DNA of 64,000 nucleotides from Paenibacillus sp. Soil522. Lineage in GTDB: Bacteria > Bacillota > Bacilli > Paenibacillales > Paenibacillaceae. Where the stretch lies: NCBI RefSeq assembly GCF_001428245.1, contig NZ_LMRV01000032.1:41856-105855 (forward strand). Direction: 5' to 3'. A program made the position numbers and the translations under genes. Under the pieces are notes generated by a model that was not told the DNA's origin, did no database searches, and was given only the letters and a program-made list of their open reading frames with translations. Below are positions 52,561-61,965 of the stretch, piece after piece. Within the stretch, counting starts at the first letter, position 1; each line of letters opens with the position of its first letter.

Positions 52561-55011
52561 TCATATATTCCCATGTACCTCCTTCGAACTATCCGCCTTC
52601 TTCTCAAAATACCCATGCAGCCGATACTCGCAAATCTCCCTCGTCCAAGCATAAACCAGCTCTGCGTGCTCCTGTTGAATCTCTAACTGAACCGTAAACT
52701 CCCCATTGTCGAACGTAATCTGCCCCTTTGAGCTCCCGCTCCATTTGGTCATAGGCATACGAGCAATATGCGCAGCTACCTTCTGCTCGTCATACTCAGT
52801 AAGCCGGAGCGTCTCTTTATCTGAAAAATCGATCCGCCGCCGATACTCCTTCTCCGTCAAATACCGATGAAAGAAAGGAGCTGCCTCCTGCGAAGTAATC
52901 GGAGCATTCCAGTCCAAAGCACCTCTCTCCAGCATCGCCAGCAATAGCGCCATTTTGTAACTTTTGTTCATTAGCGTGCTTTCCACTTCCTTAAACCACC
53001 GCTCATAGCGCAGATATACGGACTCTTCCGTCTCATCCAGCTCCCCGCACCAGTACAGAAAACCGACGTATGAACCAAATTCCTGACGATACTCCTTGCT
53101 GCTCGCTTTGCCTAGTAAATGAAGCTCCATATAGTGAGGCCGGCGGCCGAGTTCTTCCTTATCCTCAAAATATACACTTCGCAGCTTATCCTTACGAGGC
53201 TGCTTCTTGCGGGCAAGCTCCTCGAACATATCAATAACGCTCGTCTCCAACTCGATTACGCAGCCTGCTGGTGGGATTGGCGTAACACTTTCTCTTTTTC
53301 CAGCGGCTTCATCTCTTGCTTCCGTGTCAAATAAGCTCATTTTAATATCCGCATTTCGATAGTTACCGATCAGATCGATAATCGTACATGTCTGCTTCCC
53401 AGTATGAAGCCGGAGCCCTCTTCCCACCTGCTGCGTAAAGATCGTAAGAGATTGCGTCGGCCTTACAAAAAGCAGCGTATCGACAGACGGTATATCGACG
53501 CCTTCATTGAACAGATCCACTGTGAAAATAATCTGAAGCTCTTCACTTTCTAACCTTCTAATTGCTTCCTGTCTCGTCATCGAACGAGTATCCGAGTGCA
53601 AGCTCAGGCTTGCTACGCCCTGCTTCGAAAAATAGTCTGACAGGAAATTAGCCTGAATAATCGATGAGCAAAATCCAATCGTACGCGTCTGCTTATGGCG
53701 AGCCCAAGCCTCATAAATGTTAGAGGCCACCTCTTCACGCAGTTGAACCGCGAGCAGTTCGCCTTCATCATATTTCGTTCCAAGCCAGGTAAGCTGGGAA
53801 TAATCCGTAGCGTCATATACGCCGAAATAATGAAATGGAGACAGCCAACCCTTTTGAATCGCCTCGATAAAATGCAGCTGATACGCGACGTTCCCATCGC
53901 AAATGGCAAATACGTCTTTACCGTCCATACGATCCGGCGTAGCTGTTATGCCTAGCAGAAATTTAGGCTGAAAATAAGACAATACCGTCTGGTACGATTT
54001 TGCGGCGGCATGGTGAAATTCATCGATTACGATAAGATCGAAGGCATCAGGATTAAATCGTTCGCGATGCATTTTCGTGCTCAAGGTGTAAATAGACGCG
54101 AACACGAAATCCGTTCCGGTTTCTTTGTCAGAGCCATTATATAGTCCAGCCGTTTTGTCTGGCATAATATGCAAGAAGGAGCGCTTCGCTTGGTTCAGAA
54201 TTTCTTCTCGATGAGCGACGAACAGAACACGCTGAAACCTTTCTTTGGTGAAAAATCCAGCCAAGTACGTTTTACCGAGCCCTGTCGCCATAACAACCAT
54301 CGCCTTGTCATAGCCTTCCGCATACGTGATATCGAGTGCTTCAAGCGCTCCTTGCTGCGCCGCTCTGGGAGAAATCAAGGCCAACTTCTCATTAGGTGCG
54401 GCATCCTCCTGCTTATGATCCTTATGTGGGAGCATGAGCTCCGACTGCTCCATCTCGGATATAGACTGGATAAGCTCTGGATATTTCTGATGATAGGCTT
54501 TGTAGGCCGTTTCATAATAGGAAATGGTTGTTTCGTTTAACGGCTGTGTAAATTCGTGATAGAAGTTTTTCATAAAATTGTCTAGCGCATGCCGGAATGT
54601 AAATGGTTCGGCCTGAGCGTTTACGGCCAGATTCCATTCCACGCCCATTCGAAAAGCAGACAAAGACAAATTGGACGAGCCCACAATGAACAGCCCTTGT
54701 CCATCGCCGTAATCGAATAAGTAGGCTTTTGGATGAAAGGACGTGCCCCGGCTGCGCCATAATCTCGCTTCAATGCTCGGATGAATACTTAGTAATGATC
54801 GAAGCGCTTCAGGCTGGGAAACGAACAAGTAATCGCCCGCAAGCAGCTTAACCTCCGCCCCTCTTCCCATCGCTTCTCGCAAGTAAGGCGCAAGCAGTCT
54901 TACGCCAGAATCCATGACGAATGAGGTCAAAATGTAGATACCTGAAGCTTTCTGAATGCTTGGAATTAACTCGTCTGCGAGATTTTCCGTAATGAGCTTG
55001 ATATCAGGCAT
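52561..55011 (-). CDS. PLD nuclease-helicase fusion (superfamily 2)
   Basis: An 816-residue fusion. The N-terminal PLD domain (about 1-160) has FHPKAYLFD with H93, K95, D100 and GSSNLS with N114. The superfamily 2 helicase (about 205-560) has Walker A ATGLGKT at 242-248, DEFH at 330-333, TATPDRMDG, and FTVDLFNEGVDIPSVDTLLF with QQVGRGLR. A C-terminal region (about 600-790) resembles the DUF3427-type tail of such proteins. These proteins are typical of prophage- and defence-associated restriction modules. Its start overlaps the upstream MazG-like gene by 8 bases, a tight pair. Composition is closer to the host than DISARM. Confidence 0.88.
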   Translation of the reverse strand: MPDIKLITENLADELIPSIQKASGIYILTSFVMDSGVRLLAPYLREAMGRGAEVKLLAGDYLFVSQPEALRSLLSIHPSIEARLWRSRGTSFHPKAYLFDYGDGQGLFIVGSSNLSLSAFRMGVEWNLAVNAQAEPFTFRHALDNFMKNFYHEFTQPLNETTISYYETAYKAYHQKYPELIQSISEMEQSELMLPHKDHKQEDAAPNEKLALISPRAAQQGALEALDITYAEGYDKAMVVMATGLGKTYLAGFFTKERFQRVLFVAHREEILNQAKRSFLHIMPDKTAGLYNGSDKETGTDFVFASIYTLSTKMHRERFNPDAFDLIVIDEFHHAAAKSYQTVLSYFQPKFLLGITATPDRMDGKDVFAICDGNVAYQLHFIEAIQKGWLSPFHYFGVYDATDYSQLTWLGTKYDEGELLAVQLREEVASNIYEAWARHKQTRTIGFCSSIIQANFLSDYFSKQGVASLSLHSDTRSMTRQEAIRRLESEELQIIFTVDLFNEGVDIPSVDTLLFVRPTQSLTIFTQQVGRGLRLHTGKQTCTIIDLIGNYRNADIKMSLFDTEARDEAAGKRESVTPIPPAGCVIELETSVIDMFEELARKKQPRKDKLRSVYFEDKEELGRRPHYMELHLLGKASSKEYRQEFGSYVGFLYWCGELDETEESVYLRYERWFKEVESTLMNKSYKMALLLAMLERGALDWNAPITSQEAAPFFHRYLTEKEYRRRIDFSDKETLRLTEYDEQKVAAHIARMPMTKWSGSSKGQITFDNGEFTVQLEIQQEHAELVYAWTREICEYRLHGYFEKKADSSKEVHGNI

Positions 55012-55330
55012 CTTCCACCTCGATTAGATAGATCCGGTCTTTAAAGCCTCCTCGCTTATCCGCTTTCTCTATGCGTATTCGCTCCAGCTCTTGAACGGAC
55101 GCTCCGTGTGCTTCAGCAAGAGCATGAATAACCTCTAGCATGTCAGCTAGCTCTTCGATGGCTTCGCTGCTCGATTCAGCAGCCATAAATTCACTCGTTT
55201 CCTCCTGCAGCTTCGTGCGAAGTTCAGTTAAATACTCGTCAGCTTTGAGTGTTCTAGTAGTCAAAGACAAGCCTTGCTTCGTAATAATTTCCGGTATCCG
55301 ATCTCGGACGAGTTTGTTGTATACAGGCAT
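55004..55330 (-). CDS. MazG-like nucleoside triphosphate pyrophosphohydrolase
   Basis: A 108-residue all-helical protein beginning YNKLVRDRIPEII, the hallmark of small MazG-like/phosphoribosyl-ATP pyrophosphohydrolase relatives. The metal-binding acidic patch is EETSEFMAAESSSEAIEELAD followed by MLEVIHALAEAHG. It should split a nucleoside triphosphate to monophosphate and pyrophosphate. The overlap with the PLD-helicase gene suggests it serves the same system, perhaps by altering nucleotide pools during infection, though that is inference. AAGGAGA precedes the ATG. Confidence 0.88.
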   Translation of the reverse strand: MPVYNKLVRDRIPEIITKQGLSLTTRTLKADEYLTELRTKLQEETSEFMAAESSSEAIEELADMLEVIHALAEAHGASVQELERIRIEKADKRGGFKDRIYLIEVEDA

Positions 55331-55360
55331 AAGTGTCTCCTTTTCAGTGGCTAATGTTTC

Positions 55361-56056
55361 TTACTTGGCGTTTGCTTTCAAGTTCTTCGCTTTCTCAATA
55401 TGCTGAGCTCTAATAACAGGGTCAGTAATATTAGCCGCAGCAATCCTGTCTTTTATAGCCCGAACCTCATCCTCAGTAAAACAAGGGGATGGCTGCTCTA
55501 TTTTTAGTCTCGCTATTTTCCGCTGTATAAACTCGGTTAGCTCTACATCATAAACAACAAGCTCGTCCGAGCCGATCTTTCTCAGCTCTGGGTCGATACT
55601 GAATCTGCATCTCATTGTGAAGGAGATCATTGAGATGTATTTTACATTCATAAGATCAGTGAGAAGCAGCTCTACCGCTTTGATATGACCGTAGTTCTGC
55701 ATTAACGGATTATATAATTTAAACCGATTGCTAACGCTCCAATACCGATCCGTACGCGTCCCTTTAATCTCTCCCCTGTAATTTTTGGTTTCAATAACAA
55801 ATAAGGCATAGGGAGAAATAATGAGATGATCTATCTGAGAATAACCCGAGCGCGACTTGGGATTTGGAACAAGTAGATCGTTTAGATGCTGACATTCCTT
55901 GGGCAGCTGATCCAATTGAATGTTAATTTTATACTCACCCAATTCCCCAATGCGAGTAGGTTCAACTTTAGGCTTGGATGGCTTTTTTGTTTTGGTTACT
56001 GCTGGTTCTAATTTTGCCGGTTTTGAAATGAATAGGGAAAGAAGCTTCTTAAACAT
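55361..56056 (-). CDS. NERD-domain protein
   Basis: A 231-residue protein. The N-terminus has a hydrophobic stretch (LLSLFI) and a Lys/Pro-rich linker. The NERD domain (about 35-150) starts IGELGEYKINIQLDQLP and has SQIDHLIISPYALFVIETKNYRGEI, giving the D and E-x-K nuclease-like residues. NERD proteins are related to PD-(D/E)xK nucleases and often travel with helicases and defence genes. It is 30 bases upstream of the MazG-like gene on the same strand and may be co-transcribed. AAGGAG precedes the ATG. Confidence 0.88.
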   Translation of the reverse strand: MFKKLLSLFISKPAKLEPAVTKTKKPSKPKVEPTRIGELGEYKINIQLDQLPKECQHLNDLLVPNPKSRSGYSQIDHLIISPYALFVIETKNYRGEIKGTRTDRYWSVSNRFKLYNPLMQNYGHIKAVELLLTDLMNVKYISMISFTMRCRFSIDPELRKIGSDELVVYDVELTEFIQRKIARLKIEQPSPCFTEDEVRAIKDRIAAANITDPVIRAQHIEKAKNLKANAK

Positions 56057-56188
56057 TAGGGACTCCTTAAAAATATTTAATTTGTTTTGGTAGAATTCGA
56101 CAAATTGGGTAAGGAGTCCTGCTTAAATGGCCTATTTAGAGTGAGAATATCGGGGAAGCCTTGTACAATTGTATTTATAAAAATTAAT

Positions 56189-56212
56189 GGACTGCTCGGT
56201 CATGAGCAGTCC
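56189..56212 (-). terminator. Terminator of the pRiA4b ORF3-family gene
   Basis: GGACTGCTC at 56189-56197 and GAGCAGTCC at 56204-56212 form a perfect 9-bp stem, 53 bases past the minus-strand stop. AT-rich sequence follows on both sides (CTTTT on plus, TTAATTTTTA on minus). Confidence 0.75.
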
Positions 56213-56264
56213 ACTTTTAGCATTAAACAGCGACAAACATCTACTCTAACTTCATTAAAAGTCA

Positions 56265-57410
56265 TTATATCCATCTTATTTGATCATACATATAGGATAA
56301 AGTATCGTGAAATCCCCAACCGATTCCGTTCGTATCCGACACTATCGCGCTAATTCGTTCCTCGTATTCATCGAATAGTTCAGCAGTATCATCAAAATTT
56401 ACCGTCCGAATCACATCTGCATACATCGATTCCATGCTTTCGTAAAACCGCTCGTCGATATCGCCATAGGTAAGGGTAAAAGAAACGCCCATCTCGACGT
56501 AGAACAGCTTTAGCTCAAAACTGTATTTCTCGCTGCCCGTCAGTTTTTCGAATTCGGATATTGCCTTCTTCGCTTCCTGCAGCTTCAGCTTTCCGTGACC
56601 GCGCTGGGGGAAAAATTCATGTTCGACTTTTTTGCGATATTCATGAAATAGCGACTCCACCGCTTCTTCCCCCAAAATTTTGACGGCGAGAAACCGCTCC
56701 ATGTCTTTGCTGGCGCCATAGCATTCTTTTACCAGTTCCATCATCTGTTCCTGGCTCATGCGCTTCAAATACTTGTTTAGAGACGTCTTGGTCAGCTTTA
56801 GCGGTTTTTTATCCTCGGCTTGCGGTAGAAGTGATTTCGGTATTAGCTTGGTTTTCCGCTGACGAAGCTTGTCATTCACTTCGTCACAGTGAAAAGTCTC
56901 AGGATCATATCCTTCTCTCAGCCATTCTTTAAATTCTTTCTGTTCCGGATCATTCGGAGTAGACAGCACTTCCATCATATGCTGATAACCCCACACTCCT
57001 CCAACATCCTCCTGCGGACAGCTGCGCTCCCCTCCCAAACAAATTGGAGAGATAACCGCAGAAGCCGACGTATCTATTTTCTCTAACTTAATTGTGTGCC
57101 GCCAATTATCGCCAAAATCATAGATGTAGGAGAATTCCGTATTTTCCTTTTGCAAATGCTTGATGACAATTTCTCTCCGCGCATTCAGTACTTCACGTGT
57201 TTCCATATCCTCGAATGTCGGGTTAGGCAAACCAATGACTTGTCCACCAATATGAAACTTATACAAATGATAATCCTCCCAGCCCATCATCACTTGTATG
57301 ATTTTATGAAGCTGATGAAACGTAACCTCCGGATGAAATTGAAATTGACGCCATATGCTCGGAGCAATATCATCCAGTTCAATTTTGCAAATATATATCA
57401 TCCACGTCAT
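56265..57410 (-). CDS. Plasmid pRiA4b ORF-3 family protein
   Basis: A 381-residue protein. The N-terminal 190 residues carry the family's landmarks: IYICKIELDDIAPSIWRQF, TFHQLHKIIQVMMGWEDYHL, YIYDFGDNWRHTI and the CLGGERSCPQEDVGG cluster. The C-terminal half is helical and charged, and extends beyond the usual core. The family's biochemical role is unknown; it is widespread on plasmids and in variable chromosomal regions. It stands alone between the NERD gene and an antitoxin-like gene. Confidence 0.87.
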   Translation of the reverse strand: MTWMIYICKIELDDIAPSIWRQFQFHPEVTFHQLHKIIQVMMGWEDYHLYKFHIGGQVIGLPNPTFEDMETREVLNARREIVIKHLQKENTEFSYIYDFGDNWRHTIKLEKIDTSASAVISPICLGGERSCPQEDVGGVWGYQHMMEVLSTPNDPEQKEFKEWLREGYDPETFHCDEVNDKLRQRKTKLIPKSLLPQAEDKKPLKLTKTSLNKYLKRMSQEQMMELVKECYGASKDMERFLAVKILGEEAVESLFHEYRKKVEHEFFPQRGHGKLKLQEAKKAISEFEKLTGSEKYSFELKLFYVEMGVSFTLTYGDIDERFYESMESMYADVIRTVNFDDTAELFDEYEERISAIVSDTNGIGWGFHDTLSYMYDQIRWI

Positions 57411-57437
57411 CTCCCTTTAATCCTTGAAATAAAGAAT

Positions 57438-57457
57438 GCCTCAATAAGGAGGCGTTT
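57438..57457 (-). terminator. Weak terminator after the antitoxin-like gene
   Basis: GCCTC and GAGGC form a 5-6 bp stem with a 6-base loop. T-rich sequence follows on both strands (GTTTT on plus, ATTCTTTATTT on minus). Confidence 0.45.
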
Positions 57458-57518
57458 TAACATTAAAAGCTTTATATTCTCAAAAGCGGCAAACCAAATT
57501 CTTCTTGGACAAAATTCA

Positions 57519-57708
57519 TATCACTTCTTCACGCATTTTCTTGATCTCTTCGGTCAATTCTTTTGCTTGTTTCAGGGTTTAAGCACCAGCAGATTCAAGA
57601 ATATCGTCTCAATAACCTTCCAAACCTAAAGGTATTTGTTTTGCAGTTAGCGTAGGGGTAAACGACAATCGTATGAAAGAATCCAGATAAATTCTTTCTT
57701 TCACATCA
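57519..57708 (-). pseudogene. Decayed gene after the antitoxin-like gene (possible toxin relic)
   Basis: Directly after the antitoxin stop a frame reads VKERIYLDSFIRLSFTPTL, continues through two in-frame stops and ends LKQAKELTEEIKKMREEV. The opening resembles the RIYLDT start of PIN-domain toxins. The stops and shortness show that it is not functional. PIN identity is a guess. Confidence 0.3.
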
Positions 57709-57960
57709 GGGGGATAGGCCAGTATTCCTGCTATAATCGAGCCCTGCTTGCTGATCATAAATACGCCCAACCTGCCGATCTTCTCGGCTTTTTTGAGCCT
57801 GTCGGATCAGATCTGCATCCTCAGAAAGTGCATCTATTTGCTCAGAAACTTCTCGCTCTCGCTTCATATTCAAATAGCCAATAAAATCAAGTACTTCTAT
57901 AGCATCTTGTTCCGGTATTTGGTCAATCATGCGCTTTAATTCTTCACGATTCACGCTCAT
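57706..57960 (-). CDS. DUF2281-like small protein, probable antitoxin
   Basis: About 84 residues from the ATG at 57960 (MSVNREELKRMIDQIPEQDA; AAGGCGG upstream). The helix IPEQDAIEVLDFIGYLNM resembles the DUF2281/RelB-like antitoxin opening in which a Pro-Glu turn precedes a VLDFIGYL helix. The rest is charged and likely disordered until bound. The expected toxin gene downstream is decayed, so this may be an orphan. The open frame extends to 57993 without a better ribosome site. Confidence 0.6.
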   Translation of the reverse strand: MSVNREELKRMIDQIPEQDAIEVLDFIGYLNMKREREVSEQIDALSEDADLIRQAQKSREDRQVGRIYDQQAGLDYSRNTGLSP

Positions 57961-58134
57961 AAATAAACACCGCCTTCTAGATACTGTTACCATTATACCA
58001 CTTTGGAATCAAAATCTAACGGCTCGCATATTTTTCCCTGAGTGTCGTAAAGTGTGATACGTGCAATTGGGAATTCTGCATATTTCCCATCGATTAACGT
58101 CGCGTAAATTGCCCGGCTTTTTTTGAACGTTAAA

Positions 58135-58156
58135 GGGGAGCCCGTGACGGCTCCCC
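58135..58156 (-). terminator. Terminator of the secreted nuclease gene
   Basis: GGGGAGCC at 58135-58142 and GGCTCCCC at 58149-58156 form a perfect 8-bp stem 15 bases beyond the minus-strand stop, followed on that strand by TTTAACGTTC. Confidence 0.7.
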
Positions 58157-58170
58157 TGAAGTAAAACCAT

Positions 58171-59259
58171 TTATTGGTTGCTTGCGCCCTTGGTTGGAGT
58201 GGCATCCATCGCAGCGGACCAAGCACCCCCGTCCGGGTAGCGATAGAAGGATTTGCCGGAGCTGGTAGTTGTGTATTTATACGTGTCGACTACCGTTCCG
58301 TCCGGGGCAATCAGATTGGCCTCATCGCCACCGGTATTGTTGAAATAAGAGCTTGTGTTCCATACGTAATACCCTTTTGCAGGGATTGTAGTTCCGGCTG
58401 GAATCGTATAAACCGCGGAGCCGCCGGTGCGAATGTCATCGATCTTGTAACCGCCGATATTGACAGCGGAGTCAGTTGCGTTATAAATTTCAACCCACTC
58501 TGTCGATGCGTTTGGAAGCAGCTCATTAATGTACAGGCCTGTGGTAGCTGGAGGAGGTGTCGTACCGCCTTGACGAGTGTAGCCTGCAGTGATGGCATCC
58601 TGCTCCGTGAAGAAGAATACGCGATTTTCTACCGCTACGTTGTTATAATTAGCAGGATCGACATATTTTTTCGTGAAATAATCGCCTACATACTTGTCCG
58701 GCGCTCTGCCGTCGATGCGCAAGCGGAATTCGAACGGTAGCTCGGCGAGCGGATTGCTCGGGTTCCAAATGCCGAGGCCAGCTTGACGGGCCGATTTCAC
58801 GGCTGCGCTGTAATCCGTAAAATACAGCATATTCGGCCAAATGTAATACGTTACTGCATGTCCTTTGGCTACCATCTCTTTGTTTACATCAAGGCTGCCC
58901 TTGAATACGTGCGCCAGCAGTCGGCCATAGCCGTCTTTTTCCTCTACATCCGTAACAATGGTTACCGTCGTTCCCGACGGAAGCAGCTGCTTCAAGTAAT
59001 TCGAAGCATCGGTAGCGTGCTGGCCTTGATTTGGGCCGTTATAATACATTTCCGGCGTATCGATTCCAAGCATGCGAACACTTGTGGTTCCCAAAATTTG
59101 CTCTTTCAGATACACCGTATCTCCGTCGACTACACGATTGATCGTAGCGGAGTACGTTGCGGCGGAAGCCGCTTGCGGCAATACAGGCAGCGCAATACCT
59201 ACAGCAAAAACGAATGCAATCAACAATGCTGTCCATCGTGTTGTAAACAATCTAGCCAT
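58171..59259 (-). CDS. Secreted thermonuclease-like protein with lamin-tail domain
   Basis: About 362 residues. A signal peptide (about 1-34, ending AASA) is followed by a staphylococcal-nuclease domain (about 38-165) with the catalytic residues in RVVDGDTVYL, RMLGIDTPE and DGYGRLLAHV. A linker with TPPPATT leads to a lamin-tail (LTD) domain (about 243-350, YINELLPNASTEWVEIYN). The enzyme should cut DNA or RNA outside the cell. GAGGAGG eight bases upstream selects the ATG at 59259 over a TTG at 59262. A long hairpin lies in its leader. Its own terminator follows. Confidence 0.93.
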   Translation of the reverse strand: MARLFTTRWTALLIAFVFAVGIALPVLPQAASAATYSATINRVVDGDTVYLKEQILGTTSVRMLGIDTPEMYYNGPNQGQHATDASNYLKQLLPSGTTVTIVTDVEEKDGYGRLLAHVFKGSLDVNKEMVAKGHAVTYYIWPNMLYFTDYSAAVKSARQAGLGIWNPSNPLAELPFEFRLRIDGRAPDKYVGDYFTKKYVDPANYNNVAVENRVFFFTEQDAITAGYTRQGGTTPPPATTGLYINELLPNASTEWVEIYNATDSAVNIGGYKIDDIRTGGSAVYTIPAGTTIPAKGYYVWNTSSYFNNTGGDEANLIAPDGTVVDTYKYTTTSSGKSFYRYPDGGAWSAAMDATPTKGASNQ

Positions 59260-59288
59260 CAATGATTCCTCCTCAACTAGAATGATAT

Positions 59289-59324
59289 CTAATAGAAGCC
59301 TTGCTTACAGGCTCTCTCTATTAG
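59289..59324 (-). promoter_or_regulatory. Hairpin in the leader of the nuclease gene
   Basis: CTAATAGA (59289-59296) mirrors TCTATTAG (59317-59324), with an inner AGCC/GGCT pairing, giving a long stem about 30 bases before the nuclease start. It could be an operator, an mRNA stabiliser or an attenuator; there is no U-run in the minus direction. Confidence 0.4.
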
Positions 59325-59558
59325 AACAAAAGAATATTTTGGAGATATCAATCGGAGATGGAGTTTTTATGAATATGAACAAGCCTTATGGATAAAGGGC
59401 CTGAAAGCAGAGGTTGGCTTGTTTTGCTCATCAAGGTTTGTTTGCGGGAGGAAGGCTTTGTGCCGTTGGAAGCGAAGTCTCCTACCATAGCACTTTATTT
59501 TCTTCTGACACTAATAACTGCCGTTTTGCTAGGTTTTACTTTAAGTGTATATAAAGAA

Positions 59559-59588
59559 AAAACTCAGCCCGTTATAGAGCTGAGTTTT
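59559..59588 (-). terminator. Terminator of the serine hydrolase gene
   Basis: AAAACTCAGC and GCTGAGTTTT form a perfect 10-bp stem with a 10-base loop, about 20 bases past the minus-strand stop. TTTTTC follows on the minus strand. Confidence 0.85.
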
Positions 59589-59608
59589 ACTAGACTCACA
59601 TCATTTCA

Positions 59609-61678
59609 TTATTTTATGGAAATTTCATACTTAGACCCAGCATCACCAGCGAAAACAATGGTACCTTTCGCAGGCAGCACAACCTTATGATCGCCGCTGA
59701 TCACGGTGAAGTTCACACATGTGCCTTTCTCGTCGTATACGACAAACGAGCCGTTTGTTGGCATCTTCACCTGTATGGTCTTGCCTACGGCCTTATCCGG
59801 TATCGTGTACCACTTGGCATGACCGTTCGCCGGGATGGTTGTCGTCGACTTTTGGCCGGGATAGATCGGCTTCACTGCATCTTCGCGTACAAATAGGCTG
59901 CCCGCTGCTTCGAGGTACTCGATTCCATCCTCCGTATAAAAGTTATATCCCGTAATGTCTCGGCCGACTACGGCCGGGATTTGCAAATCGCTAACCGCCG
60001 TGTTTGGGCCTGTTATTTTTTTGTCCAACACATAACCGGGCAGTTCCTTAGCCAAATCCAGATTGATAGTGGACATGATCAAGTACGCTACCGATGTATA
60101 TTTTTCATTGATCAGGTAATATTTCTTGCCGTCACGTTCCTTCCAGGCGGCAGCCACTTCTTCTGATAGGTCATAGGCAGCGAGCTTCTCACCTGAATAA
60201 TGCGACAAAGCCGTCTGGCCAAGCCCAGGCAGCGAGACATAAAGTCTGGACCATAAGTAGGTACGTCCATTCTCTTCCGTCACGAAGCTGACCTTCGTAT
60301 TCCCATCCGCACTTATGAACGAACCATCCGCCGTATACATATATTTCTCAGCCGGATAGTCCGGCATTTGCACCATAGATACTGACATTTCGCCGTCTTT
60401 GCTGATATCTACTTTGAACAATTGATTCGTCATTCCGTAAATACCCGCATGCTTCAGCAATGTCTCCGGCATATCCGCCTTTACAGGTGTTCCGTACGAC
60501 TTCTCAGGCTTGAATTCGGCAATCGTCCCTTTCTCTTTCAGCGCATGAAGCAGCATTTCATTTGCCATTAGTTGATTTGTCATACTGGAGCCGCCGGAAG
60601 AGAGAACGGCAACAGCCATGTCATGTTCAGGAAGCACAACGAGTGAGGCGTGATAAAGAATCGTGTCTCCGCCTTTCGTAAGCGCCTTAATGCCGTAATC
60701 ATCGAAAGGGAACAGGTTGACGCTGTCCCAGCCGAGTCCGAAGCCGACAGACGTGTCCGCATCATCGGGCCAAAAGCCTTTCTTATATTCTTCTTGTTCC
60801 ATCGCTTCTACCGATTTGTCAGAGAGTATTCCTTCAGCTTGTCCTGTGAAGATTTGCGAGAATCGGACCAAATCCTCCGCCGTGGAATATACGCCGCCCG
60901 TTCCAATGACGTTGACTGACTCGTTTGGCAATTGTCCCTCATAGGTAGGATAGTAGAGTCCCGCCATTTTGGATGCGTTGAGCTTATCCATTGGTGTCTT
61001 CGTATCGGACATTTTCAAAGGATTCGTAAAATGTTGATGGATATAAGAGGTATAGTCCATGCCGCTGACTTCCTCTACCATAATCTCGGCTAATGTAAAC
61101 CCGTCGTTGCAATAAACCGAATAAGCGCCCGGATCAGCCTTCAAATTTTGCTGGGCCAATTGTTCTATCAATCTATCATGGGCATAGGTATCGTTATCTT
61201 CAAACAAAAAAGAGTTGGTCAACGTCGATCCGTTAATACCGGAGGAATGGTTGAGCAGCATGCGCGGCGTAATCTGCTTGTATCGTTCGTCTTTCATCTT
61301 AAAGTAGGGGATGTACTTAACGACAGGCGAATCCAGGTCGACTTCCCCCTCATCTACCAGCTTCATCACGGCCGCGGTAACGAACATCTTGCTCGTCGAT
61401 CCGATGCCGTACATCGTTTCCGCCGTCAGCGGCTTTTTTCCCTTCTCATCATTTCGACCGGATTGACCGGATACGACAATACTGCCATGATCGATAAGTG
61501 CATATTGAACGCTTGTCGTACCGTAAGTTTGTGTGAGCAGCAAGGCTTTCTCCGCCGCGGCCTTCCGCGTAGCATCGTAGGCAAGCCCATTGCTCTGGCC
61601 TGCAGCCATCGCTCCCGTCGGGACAAGTAACGTTAGCACAAGTGCCGCTGCCACCATCCAAGATCTTCTTTTTCTCAT
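59609..61678 (-). CDS. Secreted serine hydrolase, class C beta-lactamase/esterase fold
   Basis: About 689 residues from the ATG at 61678 (AAGGAGG six bases upstream; the frame extends to 61738). A signal peptide (about 1-26, ending AMAA) precedes a beta-lactamase-like domain (about 35-390) with the SxxK motif STSK at 94-97 and the Y-x-N motif in [10 protein letters not shown] long C-terminal extension (about 390-689) is beta-rich. These enzymes are usually peptidases or esterases acting on peptidoglycan peptides or secondary metabolites rather than antibiotics. It acts outside the cell. Transcribed alone. Confidence 0.9.
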   Translation of the reverse strand: MRKRRSWMVAAALVLTLLVPTGAMAAGQSNGLAYDATRKAAAEKALLLTQTYGTTSVQYALIDHGSIVVSGQSGRNDEKGKKPLTAETMYGIGSTSKMFVTAAVMKLVDEGEVDLDSPVVKYIPYFKMKDERYKQITPRMLLNHSSGINGSTLTNSFLFEDNDTYAHDRLIEQLAQQNLKADPGAYSVYCNDGFTLAEIMVEEVSGMDYTSYIHQHFTNPLKMSDTKTPMDKLNASKMAGLYYPTYEGQLPNESVNVIGTGGVYSTAEDLVRFSQIFTGQAEGILSDKSVEAMEQEEYKKGFWPDDADTSVGFGLGWDSVNLFPFDDYGIKALTKGGDTILYHASLVVLPEHDMAVAVLSSGGSSMTNQLMANEMLLHALKEKGTIAEFKPEKSYGTPVKADMPETLLKHAGIYGMTNQLFKVDISKDGEMSVSMVQMPDYPAEKYMYTADGSFISADGNTKVSFVTEENGRTYLWSRLYVSLPGLGQTALSHYSGEKLAAYDLSEEVAAAWKERDGKKYYLINEKYTSVAYLIMSTINLDLAKELPGYVLDKKITGPNTAVSDLQIPAVVGRDITGYNFYTEDGIEYLEAAGSLFVREDAVKPIYPGQKSTTTIPANGHAKWYTIPDKAVGKTIQVKMPTNGSFVVYDEKGTCVNFTVISGDHKVVLPAKGTIVFAGDAGSKYEISIK

Positions 61679-61810
61679 AAGAACCTCCTTAGGGTTTAGT
61701 CTGTTTTTAATACGTATAACAAATCCAGAAGTATTCATTTTTGGAAAAAATAAGATGCAGAGCTTGCTGTGCCTCCGTTCACCTCAGCTTCGCTATTTAG
61801 CTTATAAGAA

Positions 61811-61865
61811 AACCAAATCACAAAAAAAAGAACCTCCTTTGACTGGAAGTCCTTTCATTTTCTAA
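61811..61865 (-). repeat. Repeated terminator, copy 1 (end of the SLH gene)
   Basis: A stretch of about 55 bases is repeated at 63171-63224 with few differences. Inside it GGACTTCC and GGAGGTTC (minus strand) form an 8-bp stem followed by TTTTTTTTG, a good terminator for the S-layer-homology gene whose stop is 100 bases upstream. Confidence 0.7.
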
Positions 61866-61965
61866 GTGAAGCATTCAATATCGACGGTTGGAAATTCTAT
61901 CTACTATCTGCTTAGGTTTATTTCGCTCTGTCTCAATCCACATCTTTTACTTGGGCAATATTCTG

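Noticed and set aside
56061..56119. 10-base inverted repeat GGACTCCTTA / TAAGGAGTCC near the NERD start
   Set aside because: The left arm is simply the ribosome site of the NERD gene and the 40-base loop makes a stable hairpin unlikely; no further support.
57993..58226. Minus-strand frame ending LYDTQGKICEPLDFDSKV
   Set aside because: The last 40 codons look protein-like, but there is no start with a ribosome site and the front part is a shifted reading of the nuclease gene and its terminator. It may be a gene remnant.
59388..59690. 100-codon plus-strand frame with one membrane-like segment
   Set aside because: A GTG with a fair ribosome site exists inside it, but the frame runs through a perfect terminator hairpin and into the end of the opposite serine hydrolase gene.
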